DNA of 64,000 nucleotides from Pseudomonas sp. MTM4 (GCF_019355055.1 NZ_CP048411.1:992001-1056000); one strand, 5' to 3'; positions 9,226-18,453 are shown, numbered from the stretch's first letter. The notes: generated by a model not told the origin, from the letters alone. Translations and numbers: made by a program.

Positions 9226-10278
9226 TCAGGGATAGATCACACCGGTGAGTCGCTCCGACACCTGCCACAGCTCAACCGCATCGGAGTCGGCTGCCGCCTG
9301 GGGCATCCGGGCGAAGCCCAGCGGTCCGCGCTTCTCGTCCTCGCCAGTAGGCCCGTAATAACCGCCACCGAACGCGTCAGGGGCTGTAGCGGCATACAAC
9401 GTCGACAAGGCGCCCTGCGCGGCGGAGTGGTATTCGTCGCGGTCTTGCGCCCATTGCTTGCCGAATTCGCTGTTCAACCCGGGGCCACGTGCGATCAGCC
9501 CGGTGACGGCGACGCCCGGGTGCGCGGCAATACTGCGGATGCCCCAGCCGGCGGCATCGCTGCGCCGCTGTAACTCGAGAGCCCACGTGAGCACGGCCAG
9601 CTTGGACTGCGCGTAGGTGGCGTAAGGGTTGTAGTCCCGTTCGGCCTGTAGATCCGCGAAGTTCAGGCGGCCCCGCGCGCTGGCGATGCTCGACAGGCTG
9701 ACCACTCGCGGGTCCTCGCTTTCGCGCAGCATGGGTAACAGCAAGCCAGTAAGGGCGAAATGCCCGAGATAGTTGGTCGCCAGCTGCAGCTCATAGCCGT
9801 CAGCGGACGTGCCGCGAGTCGGCGGAGCCATGATGGCGGCGTTGTTGATCAGCACGTCGAGCCGCGAGAGCCGCGCTTGCAAGCGGCTCGCCAGGCTCCG
9901 TACGGACTCCAGATCGGCCAGATCCACCGCTTCGAACTGCACGCGGGCATCGGGTACCGCTTGCTGGATGCTCGCGATCGCTTCCTGGCCACGCTCGGGG
10001 TTGCGCGCGGCAATGATCACTTCGGCGCCAGCGCGTGAAAGCGCCAGCGCATCTTCATAGCCCATGCCGCTGGTACCGCCCGTGATCAGAACGATGCGGC
10101 CCTGCTGGCTGGGGATGTCGCTGGCCGACCAGTCGGGCTTTGGCGCGATACGGTTCGTGGCCTCTGCGGCAAGAGTCCCTGCCAGCGCGACGCCTGCAAT
10201 CAACGCGCGGGCCATCTGCAAAACGCGGCAAGACCTGCTCGCCTTGTTCGCCGAATGGAGGGTGGGTAGGTTCCACAT
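9226..10278 (-). CDS. Short-chain dehydrogenase/reductase with N-terminal hydrophobic leader
   Basis: 350 aa from the ATG at 10278, preceded by AGAGGA. The SDR domain begins near residue 60: cofactor loop TGGTSGMG, NNAAIMAPP, and the catalytic YAQSK pair (Y-x3-K). Unusually for an SDR, about 55 residues precede the fold and include a hydrophobic stretch (ALIAGVALAGTLAAEA, roughly residues 24-39) that looks like a signal peptide or membrane anchor. No twin-arginine motif is evident. Substrate unknown. Divergent from a LysR gene with palindromic sequence between them; the TlcA-like transporter follows. Confidence 0.8.
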   Translation of the reverse strand: MWNLPTLHSANKASRSCRVLQMARALIAGVALAGTLAAEATNRIAPKPDWSASDIPSQQGRIVLITGGTSGMGYEDALALSRAGAEVIIAARNPERGQEAIASIQQAVPDARVQFEAVDLADLESVRSLASRLQARLSRLDVLINNAAIMAPPTRGTSADGYELQLATNYLGHFALTGLLLPMLRESEDPRVVSLSSIASARGRLNFADLQAERDYNPYATYAQSKLAVLTWALELQRRSDAAGWGIRSIAAHPGVAVTGLIARGPGLNSEFGKQWAQDRDEYHSAAQGALSTLYAATAPDAFGGGYYGPTGEDEKRGPLGFARMPQAAADSDAVELWQVSERLTGVIYP

Positions 10279-10335
10279 GGCTAAATCCTCTTCTCGTCTT
10301 TTGGATGTCCGGTGCATTCGGATTAGAAGGGATTA

Positions 10336-10380
10336 TTGGTGTACGGATATCCGAGGATAAGCCGGATATTCATGGATGCC
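10336..10380. promoter_or_regulatory. Divergent SDR/LysR promoter region with palindromes
   Basis: The 145-bp gap between the divergent SDR and LysR genes contains CGGATATCCG, a perfect 10-bp palindrome, followed 8 bp later by CCGGATATTC, a related half. Repeated GGATAT cores are plausible binding sites for the adjacent LysR protein. Confidence 0.4.
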
Positions 10381-10423
10381 CCGTACGGCCTGGCGTACAG
10401 TTCACCCACAGTGAGGAGCTGCC

Positions 10424-11350
10424 ATGCGCCAACCCAACCTGACCGATGTCGCGCTGTTCGCCGCCGTGGTGGACGCCGGAGGATTTCGCGCTGCGGCACA
10501 GAAGCGCGGCCTCTCGGCCTCATCGCTGAGCGACTGCATGCGCCGCTTGGAAAGTGACGTAGGCCTGCGCCTGCTGAACCGCACCACACGCAGCGTCACC
10601 CCAACCGCCGCGGGCGAGCGGCTGCTTGAGCGCCTGCGTCCGGCACTGCAGCAAATCGACGCCGCGTTCAATGACCTGGACGACGAAGCACATCGCCCCG
10701 TCGGAACGTTGAAGTTGAACGTGCCGGTGCCGGTGGCGCGCTTCCTGTTACCGGACCTGCTGGCACGCTTCCTCAAGCTCTACCCCGGCGTCAGCGTCGA
10801 GGTAGTGATGGATAACACCTTCATCGACGTGAACGCTGGTGGGTATGACGCTGGGGTGCGTTATGAGGAAAGCCTGGCCAAGGACACCATCGCCGTGCCG
10901 ATCGGGCCGCGCCGACAAAGCTTCGTCGCCGCCGCGGCCCCCGCCTATCTGGCGGCACACGGCACGCCCCGTCATCCCGAGGAGCTGGAAGGCCACGAGC
11001 TGCTGGGCCATCGCTTCGAAAGCGGAAAGGTGGGTGTATTCGAGTTCGAGAAAGACGGCCGCATCCTGCGCATTCCACCACGCGGGCAACTGCTGACCTC
11101 ATCGCATGATCTGAAGACCCGCTCGGCCATCAATGGCCTTGGCGTCATCTACACCTTCGAGGATTTCCTGCGCGAGCCGCTCGCCGATGGACGCCTGGTG
11201 CCCATACTCGAGGATTGGTGGCAGCACTTCGACGGCCCCTACCTCTACTACCATGGGCGCCGCCATATGCCCTTGCCGCTCCGGGCCTTCGTCGACTTCA
11301 TCAAGGCGGAGGCGCTCGAAAGCGCACCCGCCGCGCCCAGGCCGTTGTAG
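10424..11350 (+). CDS. LysR-family transcriptional regulator (CrgA/AaeR-like)
   Basis: 308 aa. N-terminal helix-turn-helix (LFAAVVDAGGFRAAAQKRGLSASSLSDCMRRLESDVGLRLLNRTTRSVTPTAAG) and a C-terminal effector domain of the group in which LNVPVPVARFLLPDLLARFLKLYPGVSVE follows the linker. The ATG has GAGGAG upstream. It is divergent from the signal-bearing SDR and TlcA-like transporter genes and likely regulates them. Convergent with hpd. Confidence 0.9.
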   Translation: MRQPNLTDVALFAAVVDAGGFRAAAQKRGLSASSLSDCMRRLESDVGLRLLNRTTRSVTPTAAGERLLERLRPALQQIDAAFNDLDDEAHRPVGTLKLNVPVPVARFLLPDLLARFLKLYPGVSVEVVMDNTFIDVNAGGYDAGVRYEESLAKDTIAVPIGPRRQSFVAAAAPAYLAAHGTPRHPEELEGHELLGHRFESGKVGVFEFEKDGRILRIPPRGQLLTSSHDLKTRSAINGLGVIYTFEDFLREPLADGRLVPILEDWWQHFDGPYLYYHGRRHMPLPLRAFVDFIKAEALESAPAAPRPL

Positions 11351-11400
11351 CGGCTCGATTCGAGCCGATTAAAGGCGAACGGCAGCCGAAGCCGGCTGCC
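11351..11400. terminator. Two hairpins between convergent LysR and hpd
   Basis: CGGCTCG-ATT-CGAGCCG (11351-11367) and GGCAGCC-GAAGCC-GGCTGCC (11381-11400) are two 7-bp perfect stems filling the 60-bp convergent gap. Neither has a strong T-run, so intrinsic termination is possible but not certain. Confidence 0.4.
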
Positions 11401-11410
11401 GTCAATGCGA

Positions 11411-12490
11411 TCACTCGGCGGTGCTGAGCACACCGCGCTGGATCTGATCACGCTCGATGGATTCGAACAGCGCCTTGAAGTTGCCCTCGCCGAAGCCGCT
11501 GTCGCCCTTGCGCTGAATGAATTCGAAGAACACCGGACCCAGCACTGTGCCGGAGAATATCTGCAGCAACAGACGCTGCTCGCCGTTCTCGGACGCACCG
11601 TCAAGCAAGATGCCGCGCGACTTCAGCTCATCGACCGGTTCGCCATGGTTCGGCAGCCGCCCTTCGAGCATTTCGTAATAGGTCTCCGGCGGTGCGGTCA
11701 TGAACACCGTGCCGCTGGCTTTCAGCTTGTCCCATGTCTGGATCAGGTCATCGGTGAGAAAGGCCACGTGCTGGATGCCTTCACCGTTGAATTGCATGAG
11801 GAACTCTTCGATCTGCCCCGCGCCTTTCGACGATTCTTCGTTGAGCGGGATGCGGATCATGCCGTCCGGCGCCGTCATGGCCTTGGAGGTAAGGCCGGTG
11901 TACTCGCCCTTGATGTCGAAGTAGCGGATCTCGCGGAAGTTGAACAGCTTCTCGTAGAAGTCCGCCCAGTAGGCCATGCGGCCGCGATACACGTTATGGG
12001 TCAGGTGATCGATGATCTTCAGGCCGGCACCGACCGGATGACGATCGACGCCCTCCAGGAACACGAAGTCGATGTCGTAGATCGAGCTGCCTTCACCGAA
12101 GCGGTCGATCAGATACAGCGGCGCGCCGCCGATACCCTTGATCGCCGGCAGGCGCAGCTCCATCGGCCCGGTAGGCAATTCGATGGCCTGAGCGCCCAGT
12201 TCCAGCGCGCGGGTATACGCCTTTTGGGCATCCTTCACGCGGAACGCCATGCCACACACCGATGGGCCATGCTCGGCGGCGAAATACGCAGGCAAGCCCT
12301 TGGACTCGCGATTAACGATGGCGTTGATTTCGCCCTGTCGATACAGCGCTACATCCTTCGAGCGATGGTTAGCGACATGGGAGAAGCCCATGCTTTCCAG
12401 CACCGGCTCGATGACGTTCGGGGTGGGCGAGGCAAATTCGATGAACTCGAAGCCCATGAGGCCCATGGGATTTTCAAATAGGTCGGCCAT
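11411..12490 (-). CDS. hpd: 4-hydroxyphenylpyruvate dioxygenase
   Basis: 359 aa, matching the Pseudomonas enzyme length. Fe(II) ligands are all present: H162 in IDHLTHNV, H241 in GIQHVAFL and E323 in FFEFIQRKG. It converts 4-hydroxyphenylpyruvate to homogentisate in tyrosine catabolism, in the cytoplasm. Start ATG has AAGGAG 7 nt upstream. maiA lies 131 bp upstream on the same strand, but homogentisate dioxygenase (hmgA) and fumarylacetoacetase (fahA) are not in this window, so the pathway is split across the genome. Confidence 0.97.
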   Translation of the reverse strand: MADLFENPMGLMGFEFIEFASPTPNVIEPVLESMGFSHVANHRSKDVALYRQGEINAIVNRESKGLPAYFAAEHGPSVCGMAFRVKDAQKAYTRALELGAQAIELPTGPMELRLPAIKGIGGAPLYLIDRFGEGSSIYDIDFVFLEGVDRHPVGAGLKIIDHLTHNVYRGRMAYWADFYEKLFNFREIRYFDIKGEYTGLTSKAMTAPDGMIRIPLNEESSKGAGQIEEFLMQFNGEGIQHVAFLTDDLIQTWDKLKASGTVFMTAPPETYYEMLEGRLPNHGEPVDELKSRGILLDGASENGEQRLLLQIFSGTVLGPVFFEFIQRKGDSGFGEGNFKALFESIERDQIQRGVLSTAE

Positions 12491-12621
12491 GATTGGCTCC
12501 TTGACTGGCTGTGCATTGATTAGGAATGACGTAAGGGAACGTCAGCCCGGCGGCGCACAGGAGATCCCGCGAACGCTACGCCCGAGGTGGTCGCCCAAGG
12601 TCAGTCGAAAGCCAAGAATTT

Positions 12622-13257
12622 TCATGTCAGCGGCGTGTCTGGTTGAACATCTGGATGCGCCTGCTGGAAGGCCGAATGCACCAGCGCCAGGCGCTCGACG
12701 CGAAGAATGCGGGGCAGTGCGCTCAAGTCGACATTGAAACGTCGCGCCGCATAGAGCTGCGGCAGCAGATACACATCGGCCATACCGGGCTCGCCGAAGC
12801 AGTAGCCTTCATCGCCGATCAAAGCTTCGACCGCCTTGAGGCCCTCGCCTACCCAGTGGCCGATCCAGGCCAGCACCTCGTCTTCACCAACCTGCAGCCC
12901 GCGCAGGCGATTGAGCACCGCGACGTTGTGCAGCGGATGGATATCGCAACCAATCAGCGCAGCCACCGCACGATGCCGTGCACGCGCTATGATGTCTTGG
13001 GGCAGCAGTGCCGGTTCTGGATAGCGCTCTTCCAGATATTCGAGGATCGCTGGCGACTGAATCACCCGCTCGCCCTCGTCGGTGCGGAGCATCGGCACCC
13101 TGCCCTGGGGATTCAGCGCGAGATAGGCCGCCTGGCGATGCTCGCCACCGTCACGGATCAGGTTGACCGGCACCGCGCGGTAATCCAGGCCCTTCAGCGC
13201 AAGCGCAATGCGCACCCGGTAGGACGACGTAGAGCGGTAGTAGGTGTGTAGTTCCAT
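12622..13257 (-). CDS. maiA: Maleylacetoacetate isomerase (zeta-class glutathione transferase)
   Basis: 211 aa from the ATG at 13257. The SSxSxRVRIAL signature (STSSYRVRIALALKGL, residues 9-24), NPQGRVPML and the C-terminal-domain motif GCDIHPLHN are diagnostic of zeta GSTs that isomerise maleylacetoacetate to fumarylacetoacetate. It sits upstream of hpd on the same strand, consistent with tyrosine breakdown. An ATG at 13305 would add 16 residues not expected in the family; neither start has a strong ribosome site, so the start is the weakest part of this call. Confidence 0.92.
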   Translation of the reverse strand: MELHTYYRSTSSYRVRIALALKGLDYRAVPVNLIRDGGEHRQAAYLALNPQGRVPMLRTDEGERVIQSPAILEYLEERYPEPALLPQDIIARARHRAVAALIGCDIHPLHNVAVLNRLRGLQVGEDEVLAWIGHWVGEGLKAVEALIGDEGYCFGEPGMADVYLLPQLYAARRFNVDLSALPRILRVERLALVHSAFQQAHPDVQPDTPLT

Positions 13258-13316
13258 TTCGAGGCCACGCTGTTTGCAAGGTCGCGCTTCATTTTCAGAG
13301 CGCATTATTGTTTTTG

Positions 13317-13331
13317 CGTAATCAAATTACG
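13317..13331. promoter_or_regulatory. Palindromic operator candidate upstream of maiA
   Basis: CGTAAT-CAA-ATTACG is a perfect 6-bp inverted repeat with a 3-bp centre, 60 bp upstream of the maiA start, in the only gap before maiA-hpd. It could bind a regulator of tyrosine catabolism, for example an IclR-type HmgR or a TyrR-like PhhR protein; neither is encoded nearby. Confidence 0.45.
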
Positions 13332-13364
13332 TTTAGTGGAATCTGCGTCAGCAAGATTCGACTG

Positions 13365-14456
13365 TCAAGCCTTCTGATCCGAAGCTGATTCGGCCTTACG
13401 CAAGAATAGCCGCAGGCTGAGCTTGATCAGCGGTGGCGTGAGCAGCACGACGGCGAACAACCGCAGCGTTTGCAACGCCACCACCAGACCAACATCGCCG
13501 CCCGCCTCCATGGCGATGATTGACAACGAATCCAGGCCGCCCGGGCTGGTAGCGAGAAACATCGACAGGTAGTCGCGCTCCAGCAAAGCCGCGAACAACC
13601 ACGCCGAAGCGGCGCAGAGCGCTATCAGCAACAGCGCGGCTGCAAGCATCATCGGCAGCTTGCGCACCACATAAACCAGCGTGGTGCGATCGAAGCGCAG
13701 CCCGACGTAACCGCCAATCAACGCATAGGCCACCGCCATCAGCGCACCTGGCAGCGTGATCTGAAACGCGCCACTCAGTTGAGCGAATACGCCGAGCATG
13801 AGCGGACAGAGCATCAAGCCCGCCGGCACGCGCAATCCAAGTACGACACCCACCAACACCAACGCCAGGCTGAGCGCCACATCCTGCAAGTAAGTAGGCA
13901 CACTCGGCGGAGTCGATGGAGCCTGCGTGACCACATCCGGTGCGGACGCCAGCTGATGGCCGAGTAGCGCGCTGACAGCGATCACGCAAATCAACCGCAC
14001 ATACTGCATGGTGGCGACAAGGCGCGGATCGGCTCCGTGGCTTTCCGACATCGACATCATCACCGGCGCGGCACCCGGTGCCGTTCCCCACAATGCGCTG
14101 CTGGGCGGAAGCCGACCAAGCCAGATGAGCGCCAAACCTGCAACCAGACTCAACAGCACGGTAAGCACCGCGGCGCCAAGCATCAGCGGCCAATCCTGAA
14201 ACAGTGATGCCAGCACGCCGAGCGTGATCGACTGCGCTACCAGCGCGCCGACCAGGCCGATGGAAAACTGATAAGCCCGCAACGGCACCTGCGCCGCACT
14301 GCCCATCACGCCGAAAGCGATCCCGGCAAACATCGGCCCGAGAAAGAACGCCGCCGGCAACTCGATCAACCGAAACAGCCCAGCCAACGCCCCGGCACAA
14401 AGGACCAGTGCTAGCCACTGCAGCGGCAGCGACGTCAGCCAACTCCTGTTGCGCAT
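13365..14456 (-). CDS. AbrB-family (AmoA/PF05145-type) membrane transporter
   Basis: 363 aa with two homologous halves of membrane helices, each starting with the duplicated hydrophobic pattern typical of this family (LPAAFFLGPMFAGIAFG in the N-half, VPAGLMLCPLMLGVFAQLSG in the C-half) and the TAPGAAPVMMSMSESHGADPRLVATMQYVRL block. Despite old annotations as ammonia monooxygenase, these are putative permeases of unknown substrate. It follows the TRAP large permease by 46 bp on the same strand, so it is probably the last gene of that operon. Confidence 0.8.
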   Translation of the reverse strand: MRNRSWLTSLPLQWLALVLCAGALAGLFRLIELPAAFFLGPMFAGIAFGVMGSAAQVPLRAYQFSIGLVGALVAQSITLGVLASLFQDWPLMLGAAVLTVLLSLVAGLALIWLGRLPPSSALWGTAPGAAPVMMSMSESHGADPRLVATMQYVRLICVIAVSALLGHQLASAPDVVTQAPSTPPSVPTYLQDVALSLALVLVGVVLGLRVPAGLMLCPLMLGVFAQLSGAFQITLPGALMAVAYALIGGYVGLRFDRTTLVYVVRKLPMMLAAALLLIALCAASAWLFAALLERDYLSMFLATSPGGLDSLSIIAMEAGGDVGLVVALQTLRLFAVVLLTPPLIKLSLRLFLRKAESASDQKA

Positions 14457-14502
14457 CAGCTACTACTCCAACGTGTTCTGGCCGCACGGCGATCAAGCGC
14501 TA

Positions 14503-15783
14503 TCACATTGGATTCATCATGCTTTGCGGCAACATCGTCGCCAGCTGCGGGAACGCCACCACCAGCCCAAGGCCAAGCAGCATCAATAGTACGAATGGCG
14601 CCGAGCCACGGATGATCGGCCCCATCGGCGACTGGGTAACGGCCTTGATGGTGAACAGGTTCATGCCCACTGGCGGTGTGATCATCGCCACTTCGAGGTT
14701 GATCACCAGCAGCACGCCATACCAGATCGGATCGATGCCCAGGTGCGCCATTACCGGCATGATCACCGGCGAGGTGATGAGGATGATCGCGATCGACTCG
14801 AGAAACATGCCCAGCACGAAGATCATTACCATCATCGCCAAGATGAAGCCGAGTGCGCCCATATCCATCTCGGTGACCGTCTCGACGATCTGCTGCGGCA
14901 CCATCAGTTTGGTCAGCGCGTAGCTGAACACTGCCGCCGAAGCAAGGATCATGAACAGCATCGCCGAGGTGCGCGCGGCGTCTTTCGCACATTCCCAGAT
15001 GTCGCGCAGGCCGATGCTGCGATAGATCAGCGCGGCAATCGCCAAGGCCAGCAGGGCACCCGCCGCGGCCGCCTCGGTGGCGGTGAACACGCCCGCATAC
15101 ATTCCGCCGAGCACCAGAGCGGGGAGCGTGATCGCCCAACCGGACTTGCGAATCGCGACAAGCATTGCTCCGGTGCTGGCACGCGGTTCACGCTGCGCGC
15201 CGCGCTGACGGAACATGCAATAGACGCAAAAGATTCCCGCTAGCATGAAGCCTGGCACCACGCCCGCCATAAACAGCCCACTAATGGACGTATCGGTCGC
15301 CACGCCGTAGAGAATCATCGGCCCGGACGGTGGAATCAGGATGCCCAAGGTGCCGCCGGCCGCGACCAACCCGTAAGCGATTTTTGGGTCATAGCCGTAA
15401 CGAATCATCTGCGGAATCGCCACCGCACCGATGGTCAGCGCTGTCGCTACACTGGAGCCGGAAATCGCTGAAAAGATCATGCAAGCAATGATGGTGGCGA
15501 TGCCGACACCACCCGGCAGGTGCCGTGTCAGGGTGTACGCCGTGCTGTAAAGGTCATCGACGATTCGCCCGCGAATCATCACATGGGCCATGTAGGCGAA
15601 CAGCGGGATAGCGACCAACACATACATACCAGTCTTGGCGAAGACGATATCGGAAACGATATCCAAGCCGCCCGGCTCGCCCATCAACAGCAAACCACCG
15701 AACAGCGACAGCCCGGCGAAGATCGGCAAACCGGTGAGAAGCAGCAGGATCAAGCCCACTAGCAACAGGGAAATGGCGAGCAT
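14503..15783 (-). CDS. TRAP transporter large permease (DctM type)
   Basis: 426 aa, 12 predicted helices, the standard DctM size. Typical blocks include GLSLFGGLLLMGEPGG, PLFAYMAHVMIRGRI, GGVGIATIIACMIFSAISGSSVATALTIGAVAIPQM and GILIPPSGPMILYGVATDTSISGLFMAG. It forms the ion-driven channel for a periplasmic-binding-protein-dependent importer of an organic acid. Its ATG overlaps the stop of the small permease by 1 nt (TGATG), indicating translational coupling. Confidence 0.95.
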   Translation of the reverse strand: MLAISLLLVGLILLLLTGLPIFAGLSLFGGLLLMGEPGGLDIVSDIVFAKTGMYVLVAIPLFAYMAHVMIRGRIVDDLYSTAYTLTRHLPGGVGIATIIACMIFSAISGSSVATALTIGAVAIPQMIRYGYDPKIAYGLVAAGGTLGILIPPSGPMILYGVATDTSISGLFMAGVVPGFMLAGIFCVYCMFRQRGAQREPRASTGAMLVAIRKSGWAITLPALVLGGMYAGVFTATEAAAAGALLALAIAALIYRSIGLRDIWECAKDAARTSAMLFMILASAAVFSYALTKLMVPQQIVETVTEMDMGALGFILAMMVMIFVLGMFLESIAIILITSPVIMPVMAHLGIDPIWYGVLLVINLEVAMITPPVGMNLFTIKAVTQSPMGPIIRGSAPFVLLMLLGLGLVVAFPQLATMLPQSMMNPM

Positions 15784-16358
15784 CAGTGCTTCTCCTCTTC
15801 ATGGGCCACGAAGGCCGAGGCACCACAGGCCAGGCGCAACAGGCTATCGATAGCCGCCAACGCGAGCAGGAAGCCTCCCAGCGGAATCAACAGCTGCAGC
15901 TGGTACATCGGCAGCTCAAGGTAGCCCTGCGTCACCATGCCGATGGATTTGGAGAACATCGCCGTCTGCCAGCCGTTGACGATCAGAAAAACCGACAGCA
16001 CCAGCACCACGGACATCGACCATACCTGCGTCCAGCGCTGCCAGCGCGGGCTCATCATTTCGGTTACCAGGTCCACACCGATGTGTCGACCTTCCCGAAG
16101 GGCGCAGGCGGCACCGAACATGACGATGCCGACCACTAGAAAGCCCACCACCTCGTCGATCCACAGCGAGGGCTGCCCAACGAAATAACGCACCACGATC
16201 GAGTAGCCGATCAGTGCCAACGCGACCAGCACGCAGATGGCGGAGAGCGCCATGGCGAAGGTGAACAGCCCGGCCACCGCCGTGCTGAAGATTCGGCAGA
16301 ACGCCGGGGGGTTGATCTCATTCATCTGGCTGCTCAGATAGGCTTGCTTGGTATTCAT
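15783..16358 (-). CDS. TRAP transporter small permease (DctQ type)
   Basis: 191 aa from the ATG at 16358 with GAGGTGAA upstream. Four hydrophobic helices and the family pattern FLVVGIVMFGAACALREGRHIGVDLVTEMMSPRWQRW are visible. It partners the DctM protein in the inner membrane. Lies between the binding protein and the large permease in the usual P-Q-M order. Confidence 0.93.
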   Translation of the reverse strand: MNTKQAYLSSQMNEINPPAFCRIFSTAVAGLFTFAMALSAICVLVALALIGYSIVVRYFVGQPSLWIDEVVGFLVVGIVMFGAACALREGRHIGVDLVTEMMSPRWQRWTQVWSMSVVLVLSVFLIVNGWQTAMFSKSIGMVTQGYLELPMYQLQLLIPLGGFLLALAAIDSLLRLACGASAFVAHEEEKH

Positions 16359-16442
16359 GGCTTCACCTCGGCACGCATGCAACAGGAGCGGGAGCCGAGC
16401 GTCGCGAGCCAACCACGCTCCGCCCGTCCCCCGCACAACCGG

Positions 16443-17429
16443 TCAGAGTTGCTTGATCATCTCGATCAGCTGTTCACCGTCCTTGGTGGTCTTTTTGAAT
16501 TCCTCCACGACGGGCGGCTGCATGATCGACACCAGTTCCTGAAGCTGCTGCGCAGAAACGACCGTCACGTCCATGCCCGTCTCCTTGAGCTTGGCTATGC
16601 CCTCAGGATCGATCTGGTCGCTCTCGGGTAGCAGTTGCCGCTCTGCAGCCTGGGCAGATTTCTCGATGCCCGCCTGCACATCGGCCGGCAGGGATGCCCA
16701 CCAGCGCGGATTGACGATCAGGTTCTGCCACACGGTGATCAACGGCGTCGCGACGGCGTACTTCTGCACCTCGTAATAGCGCCTTGCATGGATGGCACTG
16801 GCGCTGCTGGCGCCCGCGTCGATCACACCGGTCTGCAGCCCTTGGTAAACCTCGGAACCCGGCATGGTCGACGGCGCCGCGCCCAAGGCAATGAAGCCGA
16901 CATCGCTGAGACGACTGAGGCCGCGGATCTTCACGCCATCGAAATCTGCCGGCGCGATCAGCGGATGTTTCTGTGAGGTGAATGTGATGTTGTTGGCGTC
17001 CAAGAGCCAGCCGATGTTGAGCACACCTTTTTTCTGCAGTTTGCCGTTCAGAAAGGTTTCGGCGGGCGAGTCGTAGAAATTCTCGATCTGGGCGCGGGTC
17101 GTCATCAGGCCCGGAATGCTGAACACCTGCACCTCCGGCACGGTTCCGCCCCACAGCAGGCTCACCACCGAGGCCGCTTCGACCTGGCCACGAGCTACGG
17201 CGGCGTGGTTCTGAGTTGCCTTGAACAATTGCTCGCCACCGAAGATCTGCACTTCGACCTGATCATTGGTGTTGGTTTTTACATCTTCGGCGAACTGCTC
17301 GAGCGCTTTGGCGACATGATGGGACGCCGGCAACTGATGGCTCAGGCGCATCGTGTAATCGGCTGCATGGGCCTGGGACAAGGCCGTACCGGAGAGCAGG
17401 ACGGCTAACGCTATGGCTGTTTTTTTCAT
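16443..17429 (-). CDS. TRAP transporter periplasmic substrate-binding protein (DctP type)
   Basis: 328 aa from the ATG at 17429. A Sec signal peptide (MKKTAIALAVLLSGTALSQAHA) is cleaved after AHA at residue 22. The DctP fold is indicated by YTMRLSHQLPASHHVAKALEQFAEDV, FKATQNHAAVARGQVEAA and GVKIRG with R169, the arginine that usually binds the substrate carboxylate. The ligand is therefore probably an organic acid. Neighbouring CoA-transferase and HMG-CoA-lyase genes suggest a branched or hydroxylated dicarboxylate, which is inference. First gene of the TRAP operon. Confidence 0.93.
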   Translation of the reverse strand: MKKTAIALAVLLSGTALSQAHAADYTMRLSHQLPASHHVAKALEQFAEDVKTNTNDQVEVQIFGGEQLFKATQNHAAVARGQVEAASVVSLLWGGTVPEVQVFSIPGLMTTRAQIENFYDSPAETFLNGKLQKKGVLNIGWLLDANNITFTSQKHPLIAPADFDGVKIRGLSRLSDVGFIALGAAPSTMPGSEVYQGLQTGVIDAGASSASAIHARRYYEVQKYAVATPLITVWQNLIVNPRWWASLPADVQAGIEKSAQAAERQLLPESDQIDPEGIAKLKETGMDVTVVSAQQLQELVSIMQPPVVEEFKKTTKDGEQLIEMIKQL

Positions 17430-17514
17430 GATTGCCTCTTCTTGTAGTTTTGTTCTGTGGACGGGCCGACCAGCTCCCGCCCGCAAGCCGGTGTCCGATA
17501 ACGGGTCGTTCGGG

Positions 17515-18453
17515 CTACTCCAGCTTCATGGCGTCGCGCGCAAAAACGAAATGGCCGTCATAATGCTTCGCCATCTCCGCCTGCATGTTCTCTACGGAGT
17601 CCGACCATTTGAGGATGTGGGAAAGTACCAACAACTTCGGCCGGGCCTGCTCAGCGATCTTCGCGACCTGCTCAACCGAAGCATGCTGGTTGCGGTGGTA
17701 GTCGGCACGCTGCGGCCGCTTCGGATCGGTGCTGGCCTGCAGGCCAGCTTCGCTGTACACCTCATGGATCAAGTAGTCGGCGTCCTTGGCCTGGGCGGCG
17801 ACTCGTTCGTCATATGTGGTATCGCCGGAAATCACTGTCACCTTGTCCGGTGTGGTGACCTTGTAGCCATAAGCCGGCTCGATGTCGCCATGGTCAACCA
17901 GGAAGGCTTCCACCTTCACCTCGCCATCGTCGTAAACCACACCAGGCTCGGTGATCTCGCTCACCATAGGGGTCGGTTCGGTGATTCTTCCGGCGCCTCC
18001 GACAACCGTGTCCTGGCGAATCTCAGTGTCCTGTCCGTAAGCTTTGATGATGTGCTCGGCCAGAGTACGAGTACCGACCGGGCCGTACACCTGCAACTGC
18101 TTCTCCCGCAACCACCACAAATTTAGCGCTACCGAGGCGAACCCCAGGGTGTGATCACTGTGCATATGCGTGATGAACAGATGCTGAATGTTTCGCGGTG
18201 CCAGAGCCTTCTCGCCATCTTCGGCAAGCTTGATCAAACGGTTTGAAACCGACGACCCGACATCGAACAGGAACGACCGATCCTCATAGACCACAGCTAC
18301 AGATGCACCGGCACGTTCCGATTCAGGTACAGGCGTGCCAGTACCTACCGTATATACGCGAGTACCGCTCGCCATGTTTTGCTCCGCTGCGAACACGGGC
18401 ACCGTAAGAGAACCAACAACAACCGCCAGCAAGTATTCTTTTATGATCTTCAT
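17515..18453 (-). CDS. Secreted metallo-beta-lactamase-fold hydrolase
   Basis: 312 aa. Signal peptide MKIIKEYLLAVVVGSLTVPVFA with cleavage near residue 22-23. The zinc motif HMHSDH (H96, H98, D100, H101) is intact, followed by VDHGD, ISGDTTYDE (bridging Asp) and a C-terminal LSH, the layout of RNase Z/arylsulfatase-like MBL hydrolases. The export signal makes it periplasmic, so an RNase role is unlikely; an ester, lactone or sulfate hydrolysed before TRAP import is plausible. It lies 85 bp upstream of the TRAP genes and 52 bp downstream of a porin, all on the minus strand. Confidence 0.85.
   Translation of the reverse strand: MKIIKEYLLAVVVGSLTVPVFAAEQNMASGTRVYTVGTGTPVPESERAGASVAVVYEDRSFLFDVGSSVSNRLIKLAEDGEKALAPRNIQHLFITHMHSDHTLGFASVALNLWWLREKQLQVYGPVGTRTLAEHIIKAYGQDTEIRQDTVVGGAGRITEPTPMVSEITEPGVVYDDGEVKVEAFLVDHGDIEPAYGYKVTTPDKVTVISGDTTYDERVAAQAKDADYLIHEVYSEAGLQASTDPKRPQRADYHRNQHASVEQVAKIAEQARPKLLVLSHILKWSDSVENMQAEMAKHYDGHFVFARDAMKLE

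Noticed and set aside
11405..12481. Long plus-strand frame opposite hpd
   Set aside because: HPPD on the minus strand has the full Fe(II) ligand set; the plus frame is its antisense shadow.
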